A stretch of 64,000 bases of DNA from RGIG9060 sp045645985 (GTDB lineage: Bacteria; Spirochaetota; Spirochaetia; Treponematales; Treponemataceae): assembly GCA_045645985.1 (NCBI GenBank), contig JAZRJV010000044.1, positions 9,410 through 73,409 of the forward strand, in the 5' to 3' direction. Below, one piece after another: positions 6,910 through 16,636 of the stretch. How positions within the stretch are numbered: the stretch's first letter is position 1; every line of letters starts with the position of its first letter. Under the pieces are notes generated by a model. That model made no database searches. It had not been told where the DNA came from and saw only the letters and a program-made list of their open reading frames with translations. The translations under genes were made by a program, and so were the position numbers.

Positions 6910-7761
6910 ATGAGTAAATTGATACAAAGACTTCTTATTTTTTTTATAGGTATCCCTGCTGTATTAGCAATAGTTCTTTTATCACAATATAATCATCTTT
7001 TAATGCACATTGTGCTTTTAGCTGTAGAAGTTATAGCATTAAATGAACTTTACGGAATTTTAAAAACAAAAGGTTCACTACAACCAAAATCATTTTTATT
7101 AGTTTTATCCGTATTACCACTAATCATTTCTTATGTTATTTCTTTTTTTGGTTTTTCTAGTGAATATATCTATATGACTTTTTTACTTTGTTCACTATTT
7201 ATAATGACAAAAGAAGTATTTTTTCCAACGGATAAGGGAAATAACAACTTTGAAAAATCAATTTACAGCATTTTATCTGGAATTTTTATAATTTTTTACA
7301 TAGGATTATTACCTACTTTTATTTCACGACTTGCTAGTTTAGAAAATTCCGTTTGGTATTTAAGTTTATATTTTGTAATGACTTTTATTTGCGATAGTTT
7401 TGCTTGGCTTTTTGGAATGACTTTAGGAAAAGGAAATCGTGGTTTTATAAAAGTTTCACCAAATAAAAGTATAGTTGGATTTATTGGTGGAATTTTAGGT
7501 TCTATTACAGTTTCTTTGTTAGCTCAACACTTTTTTCCACAAATTTTACCAGGACATTTTTATAAATCAATTTTGTTAGGTTTGGTTGTTTCAACTTTTG
7601 CAATAACTGGTGATTTAGTTGAATCATTGTTAAAAAGATCAGCGGATTGCAAAGATTCAGGAAATGTAATTATGGGGCGAGGTGGAATTTTAGATTCAAT
7701 TGATTCGTTACTTTTTGTTGCTCCAGTGTTTTATATTATGATAGAAATTCTCTTTATATAA
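6910..7761 (+). CDS. cdsA: Phosphatidate cytidylyltransferase
   Basis: This 283-residue polytopic membrane protein makes CDP-diacylglycerol from CTP and phosphatidate, the branch point of phospholipid synthesis. It has about seven to eight hydrophobic helices. The CdsA signature runs from GDLVESLLKRSADCKDSG to MGRGGILDSIDSLLF near the C-terminus. It follows uppS by 21 nt. The ribosome site is weak (TTGGGAA), so expression may depend on coupling. Confidence 0.95.
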   Translation: MSKLIQRLLIFFIGIPAVLAIVLLSQYNHLLMHIVLLAVEVIALNELYGILKTKGSLQPKSFLLVLSVLPLIISYVISFFGFSSEYIYMTFLLCSLFIMTKEVFFPTDKGNNNFEKSIYSILSGIFIIFYIGLLPTFISRLASLENSVWYLSLYFVMTFICDSFAWLFGMTLGKGNRGFIKVSPNKSIVGFIGGILGSITVSLLAQHFFPQILPGHFYKSILLGLVVSTFAITGDLVESLLKRSADCKDSGNVIMGRGGILDSIDSLLFVAPVFYIMIEILFI

Positions 7762-7785
7762 ATTTTTTTACAAGGTGGGAAACTT

Positions 7786-8931
7786 ATGAAAAAACGAATT
7801 ATTGTTTTAGGTTGTACAGGTTCAATCGGAAAAAGCACTTTAGAACTTGTAAGAGAATTTCCAGATTTATTTGAAGTCGTAGGTTTACAAGCTCACTCAA
7901 ATGAAAAACAACTTTTAGATTTAGGAAAAGAATTTTCTTGTACACAACTTTGTTTAACAGGAAAAAATATTGGTGCAGATGTTCTTAATAGTAGAATTAT
8001 TTACTACGGAAAATCATCTATCAACAATTTGATAAAATATACAGATGCCGATATTGTTGTAAATGGAATTTCAGGTGCAGAAGGTTTAATTCCTTCAGTA
8101 ACTGCGTTAGAAACGGGAAAACATCTTGCCCTAGCAAATAAAGAAACAATGGTTATGGCAGGAAACATCGTTAAAAAAATTGCAAAAGCAAATAATGTAA
8201 AAATTTTGCCTGTAGATTCTGAGCATTCAGCAATTTTTTCTTTGATTGAAAAATGTGGAAATGAAAATATTGAAAATATTACAATAACAGCTTCTGGTGG
8301 GGCTTTTAAAAATTTATCAAAAGAAGAACTTGAAAATGTTACTTTGGAACAAGCCTTAAACCATCCAACTTGGGATATGGGGCCAAAAATCACGATAGAT
8401 TCTGCAACATTAGCAAATAAAGGTTTAGAAGTTATTGAAGCAAACCAACTTTTTGATTTACCAAAAGAAAAAATAAATGTAGTAATTCATCCACAAAGTT
8501 TAATTCATTCTTTTGTGCAAACAAAAGATGGAGATTTGTATGCACAGATTTCTAAACCAGATATGAGACATCCAATTTTAACTGCACTCACCTATCCTGA
8601 TGTAATTGAAAATTCTCTAGATAAAATTGATTTTTCAAAAGCTTTTCAGATGGAATTTTATCCACCAAGATTTGAGGATTTTCCAATGCTAAATTTGGCA
8701 TACAAGGCTCTTGAAAAAGGTGGTTCATATTCAATAGTTTACAATGCTGTAAATGAAATTGCAGTTGCTGCTTTTAGAAACAAACAAATTAAATTTACAG
8801 ATATATCAAAAATTGTTGAAAAAATCATGAACTTAGATTGGTCAAAAACTTGTACAGAAATTGAAGAAGTTGTACAAATTGATTATCAAGCCAGAAATAT
8901 GGCTTTGCAAGCATTAAAGGAATTAAATTGA
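7786..8931 (+). CDS. dxr: 1-deoxy-D-xylulose 5-phosphate reductoisomerase
   Basis: This 381-residue enzyme performs the committed MEP-pathway step (DXP to MEP, NADPH-dependent). The N-terminal GCTGSIGKSTLELV (residues 9-22) binds NADPH. PVDSEHSAIF carries the metal-binding Asp and Glu, and HPTWDMGPKITIDSATLANK is the substrate loop. A strong AAGGTGGGAAA site precedes the ATG. The rseP start overlaps the stop by 4 nt. It supplies isoprenoid precursors for uppS in the same operon. Confidence 0.97.
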   Translation: MKKRIIVLGCTGSIGKSTLELVREFPDLFEVVGLQAHSNEKQLLDLGKEFSCTQLCLTGKNIGADVLNSRIIYYGKSSINNLIKYTDADIVVNGISGAEGLIPSVTALETGKHLALANKETMVMAGNIVKKIAKANNVKILPVDSEHSAIFSLIEKCGNENIENITITASGGAFKNLSKEELENVTLEQALNHPTWDMGPKITIDSATLANKGLEVIEANQLFDLPKEKINVVIHPQSLIHSFVQTKDGDLYAQISKPDMRHPILTALTYPDVIENSLDKIDFSKAFQMEFYPPRFEDFPMLNLAYKALEKGGSYSIVYNAVNEIAVAAFRNKQIKFTDISKIVEKIMNLDWSKTCTEIEEVVQIDYQARNMALQALKELN

Positions 8932-10286
8932 CAATAATTTATGGTTTATTAGGTCTTGGTTTTATCGTTTTTATACACGAATTAGGACATTTTATTGTAG
9001 CAAAATTGTGTGGCGTAACTGTAGAAAGTTTTTCTGTAGGAATGGGACCTATTTTACTTCACAAAACAATAAAAGGTACAGACTATAGACTTTCTTTAAT
9101 TCCACTTGGTGGATATTGTGGAATGAAAGGACAAAAAGATTTTCAAATAGCTTTAGACGAAAAACTAGAAAGCATACAAGGCGAAAAAGATTCTTTTTAC
9201 GGTATTCATCCGTTAAAAAGAGCTTTGATTGCATTTGCAGGTCCTTTTTTTAACTTTTTGTTTGCTTCGTTTGCATTTATGATAATTTCTATGATTGGAT
9301 ATTCTTATTACACAAGTCAAAATAAGATTATTTTAGCAAACGAAATTTATCCAGAAATGGAAAGTGTTGCATCAAATGCAGGCTTAAAAACAGGTGATAA
9401 AATTCTCTCAATAAATGAAAAAGAAACTCCGTACTTTACAGATATTTACGAAGCAATTTCTGTTTCTGCAAATCAAGAAATTGATTTAACAATAGAACGA
9501 AATCAAGAAATATTTAATGTACAAGTAACGCCAAGTTTAAACAAAGAAACAGGTGCTGGTGTTTTAGGCATTATTTCATGGACTGACCCACTTATCGATT
9601 TTGTAGAAGAAAATTCTCCAGCTTACGATGCAGGGCTTCAAAGTGGCGATTTAATTTTAGAAATAAACGGAAATCCTATAAAAAATACAGCAGATTATAA
9701 TAAAATTGTTTCTAATTTAGCAAATTTTTCTATGAAAGTTCTTAGAGACGGAAAAGAAATTTTAATCGAAAATATTATTCCACAAAATAATTCTGAAGAA
9801 AACAAAACTTCCATAGGAATTGGATTTTTTGCTGAAAAAGTGCAATCTAAAAAATATTCATTATTTCCAGCAATTATCAACGGATTTGTTGAAGCAGGAA
9901 AAACAACAGCACTTACTTTCAAAAGTTTAGGTTTATTATTTCAAGGAATAGATTTAACAAAAGCAGTTTCAGGGCCGCTTAGAATTACAGTTATGCTAGG
10001 TGATACTGCAAAAGAAGGCTTTTCGGCAGGATTTTCAACTGGAATTATAACTGTATTTAACTTTTTAGCACTTATTAGCATTTCACTTTTTATAATGAAT
10101 TTGCTTCCAATTCCAATTCTTGACGGTGGCTTGATTTTATTTGCTCTAATTGAAGCAATAACCAAGAGACAAATTTCACCAAGAATACAATATTATGTTC
10201 AATTTATTGGAATTGCCTTCATTTTGGTTTTGTTTGCATTTGCTATGTTTGGCGACATATCATACATAATAAATTTATTTAAATGA
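8928..10286 (+). CDS. rseP: Site-2 protease, RseP family (M50)
   Basis: This 452-residue inner-membrane zinc protease performs regulated intramembrane proteolysis. The HELGH zinc motif lies in the first helix (about residues 17-21). Two PDZ-like domains follow (about 125-195 and 205-280), and NLLPIPILDGG near residue 390 is the second catalytic motif (LDG). It starts with TTG at 8928, overlapping the dxr stop and preceded by AAAGGA. Its substrate is unknown; in other bacteria it cleaves anti-sigma factors. Confidence 0.95.
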   Translation: MTIIYGLLGLGFIVFIHELGHFIVAKLCGVTVESFSVGMGPILLHKTIKGTDYRLSLIPLGGYCGMKGQKDFQIALDEKLESIQGEKDSFYGIHPLKRALIAFAGPFFNFLFASFAFMIISMIGYSYYTSQNKIILANEIYPEMESVASNAGLKTGDKILSINEKETPYFTDIYEAISVSANQEIDLTIERNQEIFNVQVTPSLNKETGAGVLGIISWTDPLIDFVEENSPAYDAGLQSGDLILEINGNPIKNTADYNKIVSNLANFSMKVLRDGKEILIENIIPQNNSEENKTSIGIGFFAEKVQSKKYSLFPAIINGFVEAGKTTALTFKSLGLLFQGIDLTKAVSGPLRITVMLGDTAKEGFSAGFSTGIITVFNFLALISISLFIMNLLPIPILDGGLILFALIEAITKRQISPRIQYYVQFIGIAFILVLFAFAMFGDISYIINLFK

Positions 10287-10305
10287 TTTTAAGAGGATAT
10301 ATTTT

Positions 10306-12228
10306 ATGAAACTAAAAAAACTTTTTTGTATTTTTTTTATATTGATTATACCAAGTTTGATAATTTTTGCTCAAAGTCAAAAGTCATCACAGCCACATCA
10401 GGCAAAAGTTCAAACTATTGTTGAATTTAACGACTCTTTTTTTACAGCAGGTGATGATGGTTTTATAATTAAATGGCTACCAGACGGAACTGGAGAACAT
10501 TTTCAAGTTTCAGAATTGGAAATCAAATTGATTGCAGTTTCACCAAACGGAACAGATATTGCTGTTTATGAAACCGATGGATTTTCAACACACAGAATTT
10601 CAGAGTGGAACTGGAAAACCCTAACAAGAAAAAGTGCAAAACGATTTACAGATTCGATTGTTTCTCTTGAATATTCAGCAAAGGGAACTTATCTTATGGC
10701 GGGTACATCTTCTGTAGACGGAATGTTGTTCCTTGACCCAAAAAACAAACTTACTCCACTTGCTGTTGTAAAAGAATCTACAGGAACTGTTACAGTTGCT
10801 CAAACTGGTGCAACTGAAAAAACAGTTTTAATGTATAATCCAGAAGGATTATTAAGTTATTACAATCTTCAAGATGGTTCAAAAATTCAAGAATTTGAAT
10901 GCCAAGCTTTACTTGAACAACCTACTCTACTTTACAATAATGTTTATCTCGCTGGTGCAAAAAATGATAGCATAAACATAATAAAAGCAACAACAGGAGA
11001 AACATCTGCATCAATTCCTGCAAAAAATCCTATAATTTTAAAATCAAAAGCAAGTGATTTACATTATGTAGAATTTGATGAAGAAAATGAAAGATTTATT
11101 TTAAAACAAGTTCCTCTTAAAAAAAGTGATTTACAATTTATTCCTGTGGAACTTCAATATTTTTCACTTGGTGAATTTGAAGAAATAACTTCATCTTCTT
11201 ATTCCACACAAAATGGAATTATTTACGGAACAGACAAAGGTGCAATTTATACAAATGGAATTTATCCTTCAGATGAAACAATTACAATAGATGTTCCAAG
11301 GCTTACAGAAACTGCACACAACAAAATTTCTGATATTGCAATAATCGATAACAAATATTATTTTGTATCACATAACAATATTTATGTTGGTCAAACTTTG
11401 CAATCTGATATTTCAGTTTTGGCAGAAAATGTAAATGCTTCAAATTTAATTGCGTTTAATAACAATTTAATATTGTGGTCATTAAATGATACAAAACCAG
11501 TTTATATGTTGAAATTTAATGAAGACGGATCTCATGAAATTACAGAGCTTTTTACAATAGACAAACCTATCACTTCATTAAATGCAAACTTAAATTCTAT
11601 TGTAACAATCACAGGTAACTCAACTGTTTATGTATACGATTTAGAAAATAAATCAAATCAAGAAATTTACTCAAGTTCTGGTTTACAAGATGCAATTTTG
11701 CTTGATAAGGAAAACTTGTATGTAGCAAAGACAGCAGTAACAAATCCAACATCAGCTTTGATAAACATAAATATAAATACAAAAGAAACTGTTCCTCATC
11801 CTGTAAAGGGCGATATTATGTTCTCTTTGGAAGCACAATCAAAAAATGGAACAATGCAAATTTATGGAGTTAGCATTATTTCTTCAAACGGTAAAAAAAC
11901 AACTGAAATTTTTACATATACACCATCTTCAAAAACATATTCTGCACTTTTACAATGGGCTGATGAAGACACAAGTGCATTTGTAAAAGTTATAAACGGT
12001 GTTATTTACACAAATATTGCAAAAACAGGAGCTCGTTCATTAAATCTTTCAACAAAGAAAAGTGCAATCTTAAAACGCTCTGCTTCTTTACCAAAAGATA
12101 TTGTTGGAAACAAAACACATCTTGCAACTGTAAATCAAGACGGAAGCGTTACTTGGTACGATACAACTACTAATGCAAAACTAGAAAACTGGAATTTAAC
12201 AGCAGAAGATTACATTTCTTCTTTCTGA
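10306..12228 (+). CDS. Secreted beta-propeller-like (WD40-type) protein
   Basis: This 640-residue protein has a signal peptide (IIPSLIIFA|QSQ, about residue 23). The mature part repeats short beta-rich blades such as FNDSFFTAGDDGFIIKWLPDG and LEYSAKGTYLMAGTSSVDG, which resemble WD40/YVTN-type propeller repeats. It follows rseP by 19 nt with an AGAGGATAT ribosome site and probably ends that operon. Its 3' end overlaps the convergent dnaB gene by 19 nt. It is likely periplasmic or envelope-associated; its function is unknown. Confidence 0.75.
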   Translation: MKLKKLFCIFFILIIPSLIIFAQSQKSSQPHQAKVQTIVEFNDSFFTAGDDGFIIKWLPDGTGEHFQVSELEIKLIAVSPNGTDIAVYETDGFSTHRISEWNWKTLTRKSAKRFTDSIVSLEYSAKGTYLMAGTSSVDGMLFLDPKNKLTPLAVVKESTGTVTVAQTGATEKTVLMYNPEGLLSYYNLQDGSKIQEFECQALLEQPTLLYNNVYLAGAKNDSINIIKATTGETSASIPAKNPIILKSKASDLHYVEFDEENERFILKQVPLKKSDLQFIPVELQYFSLGEFEEITSSSYSTQNGIIYGTDKGAIYTNGIYPSDETITIDVPRLTETAHNKISDIAIIDNKYYFVSHNNIYVGQTLQSDISVLAENVNASNLIAFNNNLILWSLNDTKPVYMLKFNEDGSHEITELFTIDKPITSLNANLNSIVTITGNSTVYVYDLENKSNQEIYSSSGLQDAILLDKENLYVAKTAVTNPTSALINININTKETVPHPVKGDIMFSLEAQSKNGTMQIYGVSIISSNGKKTTEIFTYTPSSKTYSALLQWADEDTSAFVKVINGVIYTNIAKTGARSLNLSTKKSAILKRSASLPKDIVGNKTHLATVNQDGSVTWYDTTTNAKLENWNLTAEDYISSF

Positions 12229-13544
12229 TGAGAAACATTTTCAAATTTGGTAAAGTGTGGAATAAAGGTAATATTTACAATACCAGTTGGACCATTTCGT
12301 TGCTTTGCGATATGAAGTTCAGTTGGTATTGTTAGTTCTTTAGAATCTACAGTTCTTTCACGATGCAAAAACATAACAACATCGGCATCTTGCTCAATAG
12401 AACCTGACTCTCTAAGTTCTGCCAAAGTAGGAGCTTTTCCTTCTGTACTACGAGCAACCTGAGAAAGAACTACAACTGGAATATCTAATTCACGAGCAAG
12501 GCTCTTTAGTGAACGAGAAATTTCTGCAACTTGTTCATGACGAGGAATTGCAGTATTTTCACTACCGATAAGAGTAATATAGTCAATAAAAATAATTTTA
12601 ATATCGTATAAGGATTTATATCTACGAGCAACAGACCGTAAATCCAAAAGTTTCATGTTTGGAGTATCGATTATATACAAAGGCGAATCATAAATAGCAC
12701 TTGCAGCATCTTGCAAAGCTTGAAAATCTGCATGACCTAAAAATCCAGTTCGTAACTTATCAGAATGGATTCTAGACTGTTGAACAAGCAAACGCTGCAT
12801 AACTTGAACATCAGACATTTCCAAAGAGAAAAAAGCACAAGGAATTCTTTTTTCTACAGCAATATGCTGAATCATAGAAAGAGCCATAGCAGTTTTTCCG
12901 ATAGAAGGACGCGCTCCTAAAATTATCATTTCTGATGGCTGAAATCCAGATGTCATATTGTCTAAATCAGTAAAACCTGTACTAATACCAGTTAAGGCTG
13001 TTTTATTCTGATATAAAATTGCTATTTTTGAAAGAACTTGACTAACAAGCTCTTTTGTTGATTTATATGATTGTGAAGCAGTTCCATCAGTTAAGTCAAA
13101 AATTTCTTTTTGAGCTTGTTCTAAAACTGCACGACTTTCGATTGTATCATTATGGGAATCTGCAACAATTTTTGCGGCAGATTTTATCAAATCTCTTCGT
13201 ATTGATTGGTCTTTTACTATCTGAACATAATATTCAACATTTGCACTTGTTGGAACTTTATCTGTAAGTTCAGAGATGTATGCTGCACCGCCTGCAGCTT
13301 CTAATTCACCTTTTTGTCTTAATTTTTCTATAACGGAAAGTAAATCGCCTTGTGTACCTTCATTATAAAGATCCAACATGGCTGAAAATATTTTTTGATT
13401 TTGTAATGAATAAAATTTATCTGGTCTAAGATATTGAAGAACAAGTGTTAGAGAATCCCAGTCAAGCAACAAAGCACCTAAAGTAGCTTTTTCAGCTTCT
13501 AAATTATGTGGTGGTACCTTGTCTTTTAACTGGGACGAACTCAT
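12210..13544 (-). CDS. dnaB: Replicative DNA helicase DnaB
   Basis: This 444-residue hexameric 5'-3' helicase unwinds DNA at the replication fork. The N-terminal domain starts KVPPHNLEAEKATLGALL, as usual. The RecA-like domain has Walker A GARPSIGKTA (about residue 208), Walker B IIFIDYITL and the LRESGSIEQDADVV segment. It is last in rpsF-ssb-rpsR-rplI-dnaB and overlaps the convergent 10306 gene at its 3' end. Confidence 0.97.
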   Translation of the reverse strand: MSSSQLKDKVPPHNLEAEKATLGALLLDWDSLTLVLQYLRPDKFYSLQNQKIFSAMLDLYNEGTQGDLLSVIEKLRQKGELEAAGGAAYISELTDKVPTSANVEYYVQIVKDQSIRRDLIKSAAKIVADSHNDTIESRAVLEQAQKEIFDLTDGTASQSYKSTKELVSQVLSKIAILYQNKTALTGISTGFTDLDNMTSGFQPSEMIILGARPSIGKTAMALSMIQHIAVEKRIPCAFFSLEMSDVQVMQRLLVQQSRIHSDKLRTGFLGHADFQALQDAASAIYDSPLYIIDTPNMKLLDLRSVARRYKSLYDIKIIFIDYITLIGSENTAIPRHEQVAEISRSLKSLARELDIPVVVLSQVARSTEGKAPTLAELRESGSIEQDADVVMFLHRERTVDSKELTIPTELHIAKQRNGPTGIVNITFIPHFTKFENVSHQKEEM

Positions 13545-13560
13545 AAATTTATCCTAAAAT

Positions 13561-14040
13561 TTATTTGTCTGCTTCAGCTTTTGCATCTTGAGATACAACT
13601 TCTACTGAAACTTCTGCAACGCTTGATTCATAAAGACGCACAGTAACCACATATTTTCCTACGCTCTTAATTGTAAGACCTGGAACATCGATTCTTTTGC
13701 GTTCGATTTCAAATCCTTCTTTATTGAGAGCATCAGCGATTGTGTGGCTTGTAACAGCACCATAAAGTTTACCGTTTGAACCTGCTGGCATTGGGATAAC
13801 GATATTTGCGCTAGACAATTTTTCTTTGAGGTCTGCAGCATCTTTTCGTTTTGCTTCTTTCTTAGCTTCGATTTCTTCTTTGCGTGATTCAAAATAAGCA
13901 ACTGTTAAATCGTTGTAAGGAAGTGCAAGATTTCTTGGGAAAAGGTAGTTACGAGCATATCCGTTTGCAACTACTTTTACATCACCTTCTTCTCCGAGGT
14001 GTTTTACATCTGCGTTTAAGATTACTTTCATAGTTTTCAA
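13561..14040 (-). CDS. rplI: 50S ribosomal protein L9
   Basis: This 159-residue protein has the two-domain L9 layout. The N-terminal signature is MKVILNADVKHLGEEGDVK and GYARNYLFPRNLA (residues 27-39), then a long basic helix rich in Lys/Glu (about 45-75) and a C-terminal domain. AGAGGAG lies upstream of the ATG at 14040. MKTMK begins the protein, so a start at the second Met (4 residues shorter than drawn) is possible, but the ribosome site fits either. dnaB follows after 16 nt. Confidence 0.96.
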   Translation of the reverse strand: MKTMKVILNADVKHLGEEGDVKVVANGYARNYLFPRNLALPYNDLTVAYFESRKEEIEAKKEAKRKDAADLKEKLSSANIVIPMPAGSNGKLYGAVTSHTIADALNKEGFEIERKRIDVPGLTIKSVGKYVVTVRLYESSVAEVSVEVVSQDAKAEADK

Positions 14041-14099
14041 GCTCCTCTAAAATTTAGTAAGCGTTACCAGGAGTGGGATCGCCTACCGTAAAATATTTT

Positions 14100-14158
14100 G
14101 CAACTTTCAAAAGTAAAACTAAAGAAAGTTGCATTTAAAAAATCACTAAAAAGTGATT
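14100..14158 (-). promoter_or_regulatory. Two hairpins between rpsR and rplI
   Basis: AATCACT (14141-14147) pairs with AGTGATT (14152-14158), and GCAACTTTC (14100-14108) pairs with GAAAGTTGC (14124-14132). Both are perfect and lie in the 134-nt gap between rpsR and rplI. They could tune the rplI-dnaB part of the operon by partial termination or mRNA processing. The function is inferred. Confidence 0.45.
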
Positions 14159-14174
14159 ATGATTTAATTATAAA

Positions 14175-14486
14175 TTATTCTGTTACGAATGGCAAAAGAC
14201 AAATTGCTCTAGCTCTTTTGATTTCAAGAGCAAGTCTTCTTTGATGTTTTGCACAAGTACCAGTAATGCGGCGTGGTAAAATCTTACCGCGTTCTGTTGT
14301 GAACCGGCGAAGACCATCAGCGTCTTTGTAATCGATTTTTGCTTTGTTAGCACAGAAACGGCAAACCTTTTTTCTGAAGAAAGTTTTACCTTTTGCTCTT
14401 TGTGTTTTATCGTCTGAATCACGAATAACATCTTGCATTTGAACATCTGGTGTTGTGTCAATATCTTTAATCATTTCGTCTGACAT
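14175..14486 (-). CDS. rpsR: 30S ribosomal protein S18
   Basis: This 103-residue protein has the S18 core KVCRFCANKAKIDYKD from about residue 40, then LRRFTTERGKILPRRITGTCAKHQRRL. The CxxC pair with a downstream Cys and His suggests the zinc-binding form. The first 30 or so residues are an acidic extension (DIDTTPDVQMQDVIRDSDDKT) absent from short S18 proteins. An AAGGAG site precedes the ATG. It lies between ssb and rplI in the operon. Confidence 0.96.
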   Translation of the reverse strand: MSDEMIKDIDTTPDVQMQDVIRDSDDKTQRAKGKTFFRKKVCRFCANKAKIDYKDADGLRRFTTERGKILPRRITGTCAKHQRRLALEIKRARAICLLPFVTE

Positions 14487-14503
14487 AATTTCAACTCCTT
14501 AAA

Positions 14504-15019
14504 TTAAAATGGAATATCTTCTGGGAATGAAGAATCAGAACCATAAGATGAACCTGGATCATATTGATCTTGTGGAGCATCATATCTTGGCTGATAAGAA
14601 GAAGCTTGATTTTGTGAATATCCCTGATTGTACCCCTGAGGATTATTATTAGCAGGAGCAAAACCACCTGCATTTGAATAATTACCTGAACCAGTATTTC
14701 CACCAAGTAACTGAACATTATTAGCAACAATTACAATTCTGCTATGATTTTGTCCATCTTTTTCCCATCTGTCCTGTCTTAATTCACCATCTACGGCAAC
14801 TTGTTTACCTTTTGTTAGGTATTGTTTTAAGCTTTCAGCAGATTTGCCGTAAAGATTAATATCAAAATAACTAACCTCATCAATCCACTGATCACCACTC
14901 TTTCGTCTGCGATTTACAGCTATGGAAAAACTAGAAATAGCCAATCCACCTGGAGTATATTTCAACTCAGCATCACGAGTAAGTCTTCCAATAAGTGTTA
15001 CATGATTTAAATCAGCCAT
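14504..15019 (-). CDS. ssb: Single-stranded DNA-binding protein
   Basis: The start is the ATG at 15019 (171 residues, MADLNHVTLIGRLTRD), because AAGGAG lies just upstream; an upstream TTG in frame would swallow that site. An OB-fold occupies residues 1-110. A Gly/Asn/Gln/Tyr-rich linker follows, and the protein ends SSFPEDIPF, the acidic tip that recruits replication and repair partners. It is located between rpsF and rpsR, a standard arrangement. Confidence 0.96.
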   Translation of the reverse strand: MADLNHVTLIGRLTRDAELKYTPGGLAISSFSIAVNRRRKSGDQWIDEVSYFDINLYGKSAESLKQYLTKGKQVAVDGELRQDRWEKDGQNHSRIVIVANNVQLLGGNTGSGNYSNAGGFAPANNNPQGYNQGYSQNQASSYQPRYDAPQDQYDPGSSYGSDSSFPEDIPF

Positions 15020-15049
15020 AACTGTTCTCCTTAATAACAAAAATTTATT

Positions 15050-15331
15050 TTAGTCTTCTACGCGAACAAAAAGAAATTTGAGAAGATCTGCATTCAATTT
15101 GAATTGGCGATCAATCTCATCGATTTTTGCTGGATTAGCAGTGATGTTAAGAAGTAGGAAGCGACCTTTCTTTTGTTTTTTAACTTCATAGCATAAGTCA
15201 CGATCACCGTATGATTCTTCACTTTGGATTTCTGCACCAAATTGTGAAAGTACATTTTTTACGTTTTCAAGACCAGCTTTGTACTTATCATCCTGAACAG
15301 GATAGATAGTCATCAATTCGTATTTTCTCAT
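15050..15331 (-). CDS. rpsF: 30S ribosomal protein S6
   Basis: Start at ATG 15331 (93 residues, MRKYELMTIYPVQDDK), chosen by the AAGGAG site 6 nt upstream; an in-frame start further upstream would include that site. The S6 fold signature is present (YELMTIY, GDRDLCYEVKKQKKGRFLLLN). It is first in rpsF-ssb-rpsR-rplI-dnaB, behind the promoter at 15388-15416. Confidence 0.96.
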   Translation of the reverse strand: MRKYELMTIYPVQDDKYKAGLENVKNVLSQFGAEIQSEESYGDRDLCYEVKKQKKGRFLLLNITANPAKIDEIDRQFKLNADLLKFLFVRVED

Positions 15332-15387
15332 TTGAGACTCCTTATGGATTAGTAGAAACATCGTACGATGTTCCAAGGGGTTCTATA

Positions 15388-15416
15388 ATTCTACTAAATT
15401 TATACTTTTTGGTCAA
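15388..15416 (-). promoter_or_regulatory. Promoter for the rpsF-dnaB operon
   Basis: On the minus strand TTGACC (15411-15416), 17-nt spacer, TAGAAT (15388-15393). The predicted leader to the rpsF ATG is about 50 nt. Confidence 0.7.
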
Positions 15417-15638
15417 TAGAAGGACTGAAGTATTAATATCCATAAATCTTGTGAGTCTTAAATAATATTATATTGATAAAATATAATTTTTTCATCAAGG
15501 TTAAGTAATAGACAAATATTAAAAAAAATTCAAATTTTTTCGCAATTTTTCATTAAAAATTCATTTTTTTCTCAATAATAAAGATGTGTAGGAAAAAGTT
15601 TTTACACAAACAGTTTATTTATTATAAGGAGAATATTT

Positions 15639-16490
15639 ATGCCATTAAAACCTATCGAAGAACTCACTTTTGCAGACGACTTTATGTTCGGTCGTGTTAT
15701 GCAAAATCCGGAAATTTGTAAAGGTTTACTTGAACGACTTTTGGAAATCAAAATCGAAAAAGTTGAATATCCTACTTTGCAAAAAACGATTTCGCCACAC
15801 TACGAATCAAAAGGTGTCAGACTTGATGTTTATGTACAAGACAGTGACCGAGTTTTCGACATTGAAATCCAAAATCACCTTGATGAAAATATACCTAAAC
15901 GAACTCGTTATTATCAATCAATGATGGATGGCGATTTGTTACTAAAAGGTAAAAATTACACACAACTAAAAGAGAGCTTCGTAATTTTCGTTTGCAAAGA
16001 AGATTTTTTCGGTGAGGATATGCCGTGTTATTTTTTCAGTAATACCTGCAGAGATAAACCTGATTTACAACTAGGCGACATGACTTACAAAGTCATTTTT
16101 AACGCATCAGCTTTTAATAATGAAAAAGACCTAGAAAAAAAATCAATTCTGGAGTATATTATTGATAAGAAATCCACTACAGAATTTACTAACAAACTTA
16201 ATACTCTCGTGGAACAAACCAAACTTAACGAAATTTTCAAAGGAGACTATATGGCTTGGGGTTTAGCAGAATTTGACGCAGAACAACGCGGTAAAAAAGA
16301 AGGCTACTCTGTTGGCGTTTTTGACGGTATTCAACAAGGTATTTCACAAGGTTTACAACAAGGTAAAAAAGAAGGTGAATATCAAGCCAAAATCGAAACT
16401 GCGAAAAATCTTTTTCAAAAAAATATCCCGATTGAAATTATCGCTGAATGTACCGGTTTGTCAATTGAAGAAGTAAACTTAATTTTATAA
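15639..16490 (+). CDS. Rpn-type PD-(D/E)XK nuclease / transposase-like protein
   Basis: This 283-residue protein starts LTFADDFMFGRVMQNPEI, typical of the PDDEXK_2 / Rpn (recombination-promoting nuclease) family. The catalytic region is GVRLDVYVQ followed by FDIEIQN (about residues 65-83), giving D...ExQ. The C-terminal tail is Gly/Gln/Lys-rich with IPIEIIAECTGLSIEEV, as in this family. Members are often multicopy and cut DNA in a RecA-independent way. A strong AAGGAG site precedes the ATG. The upstream 260 nt are very AT-rich. Confidence 0.85.
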   Translation: MPLKPIEELTFADDFMFGRVMQNPEICKGLLERLLEIKIEKVEYPTLQKTISPHYESKGVRLDVYVQDSDRVFDIEIQNHLDENIPKRTRYYQSMMDGDLLLKGKNYTQLKESFVIFVCKEDFFGEDMPCYFFSNTCRDKPDLQLGDMTYKVIFNASAFNNEKDLEKKSILEYIIDKKSTTEFTNKLNTLVEQTKLNEIFKGDYMAWGLAEFDAEQRGKKEGYSVGVFDGIQQGISQGLQQGKKEGEYQAKIETAKNLFQKNIPIEIIAECTGLSIEEVNLIL

Positions 16491-16499
16491 CACATTCTG

Positions 16500-16636
16500 T
16501 TTGATGCAGGAAGAGCCACAGGTCTTGTATTGTTGATATAAACAAAGCAAAAGCAGACCATCAAACTGTTATGTGGACAGAAGATTTAGATTTGAGTCCT
16601 GAATATTTATATGAAAATAGTATAAAAGTAAAATAG
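16500..16636 (+). pseudogene. Frameshifted coding remnant
   Basis: One frame reads FDAGRATGLVLL up to a stop near 16541. A second frame starting at 16535 reads DINKAKADHQTVMW, then TEDLDLSPEYLYENSIKVK and a stop at 16636. The two join smoothly as one sequence if a single frameshift near 16530 is allowed. It looks like the C-terminal end of a decayed gene lacking its front; the family is not recognised. It lies directly behind the Rpn gene, suggesting a mobile-element scar. Confidence 0.5.

Noticed and set aside
12210..12228. Possible frameshift or mis-called end where the 10306 gene meets dnaB
   Set aside because: Both frames are intact and of plausible length; a 19-nt convergent overlap is acceptable in a compact genome.
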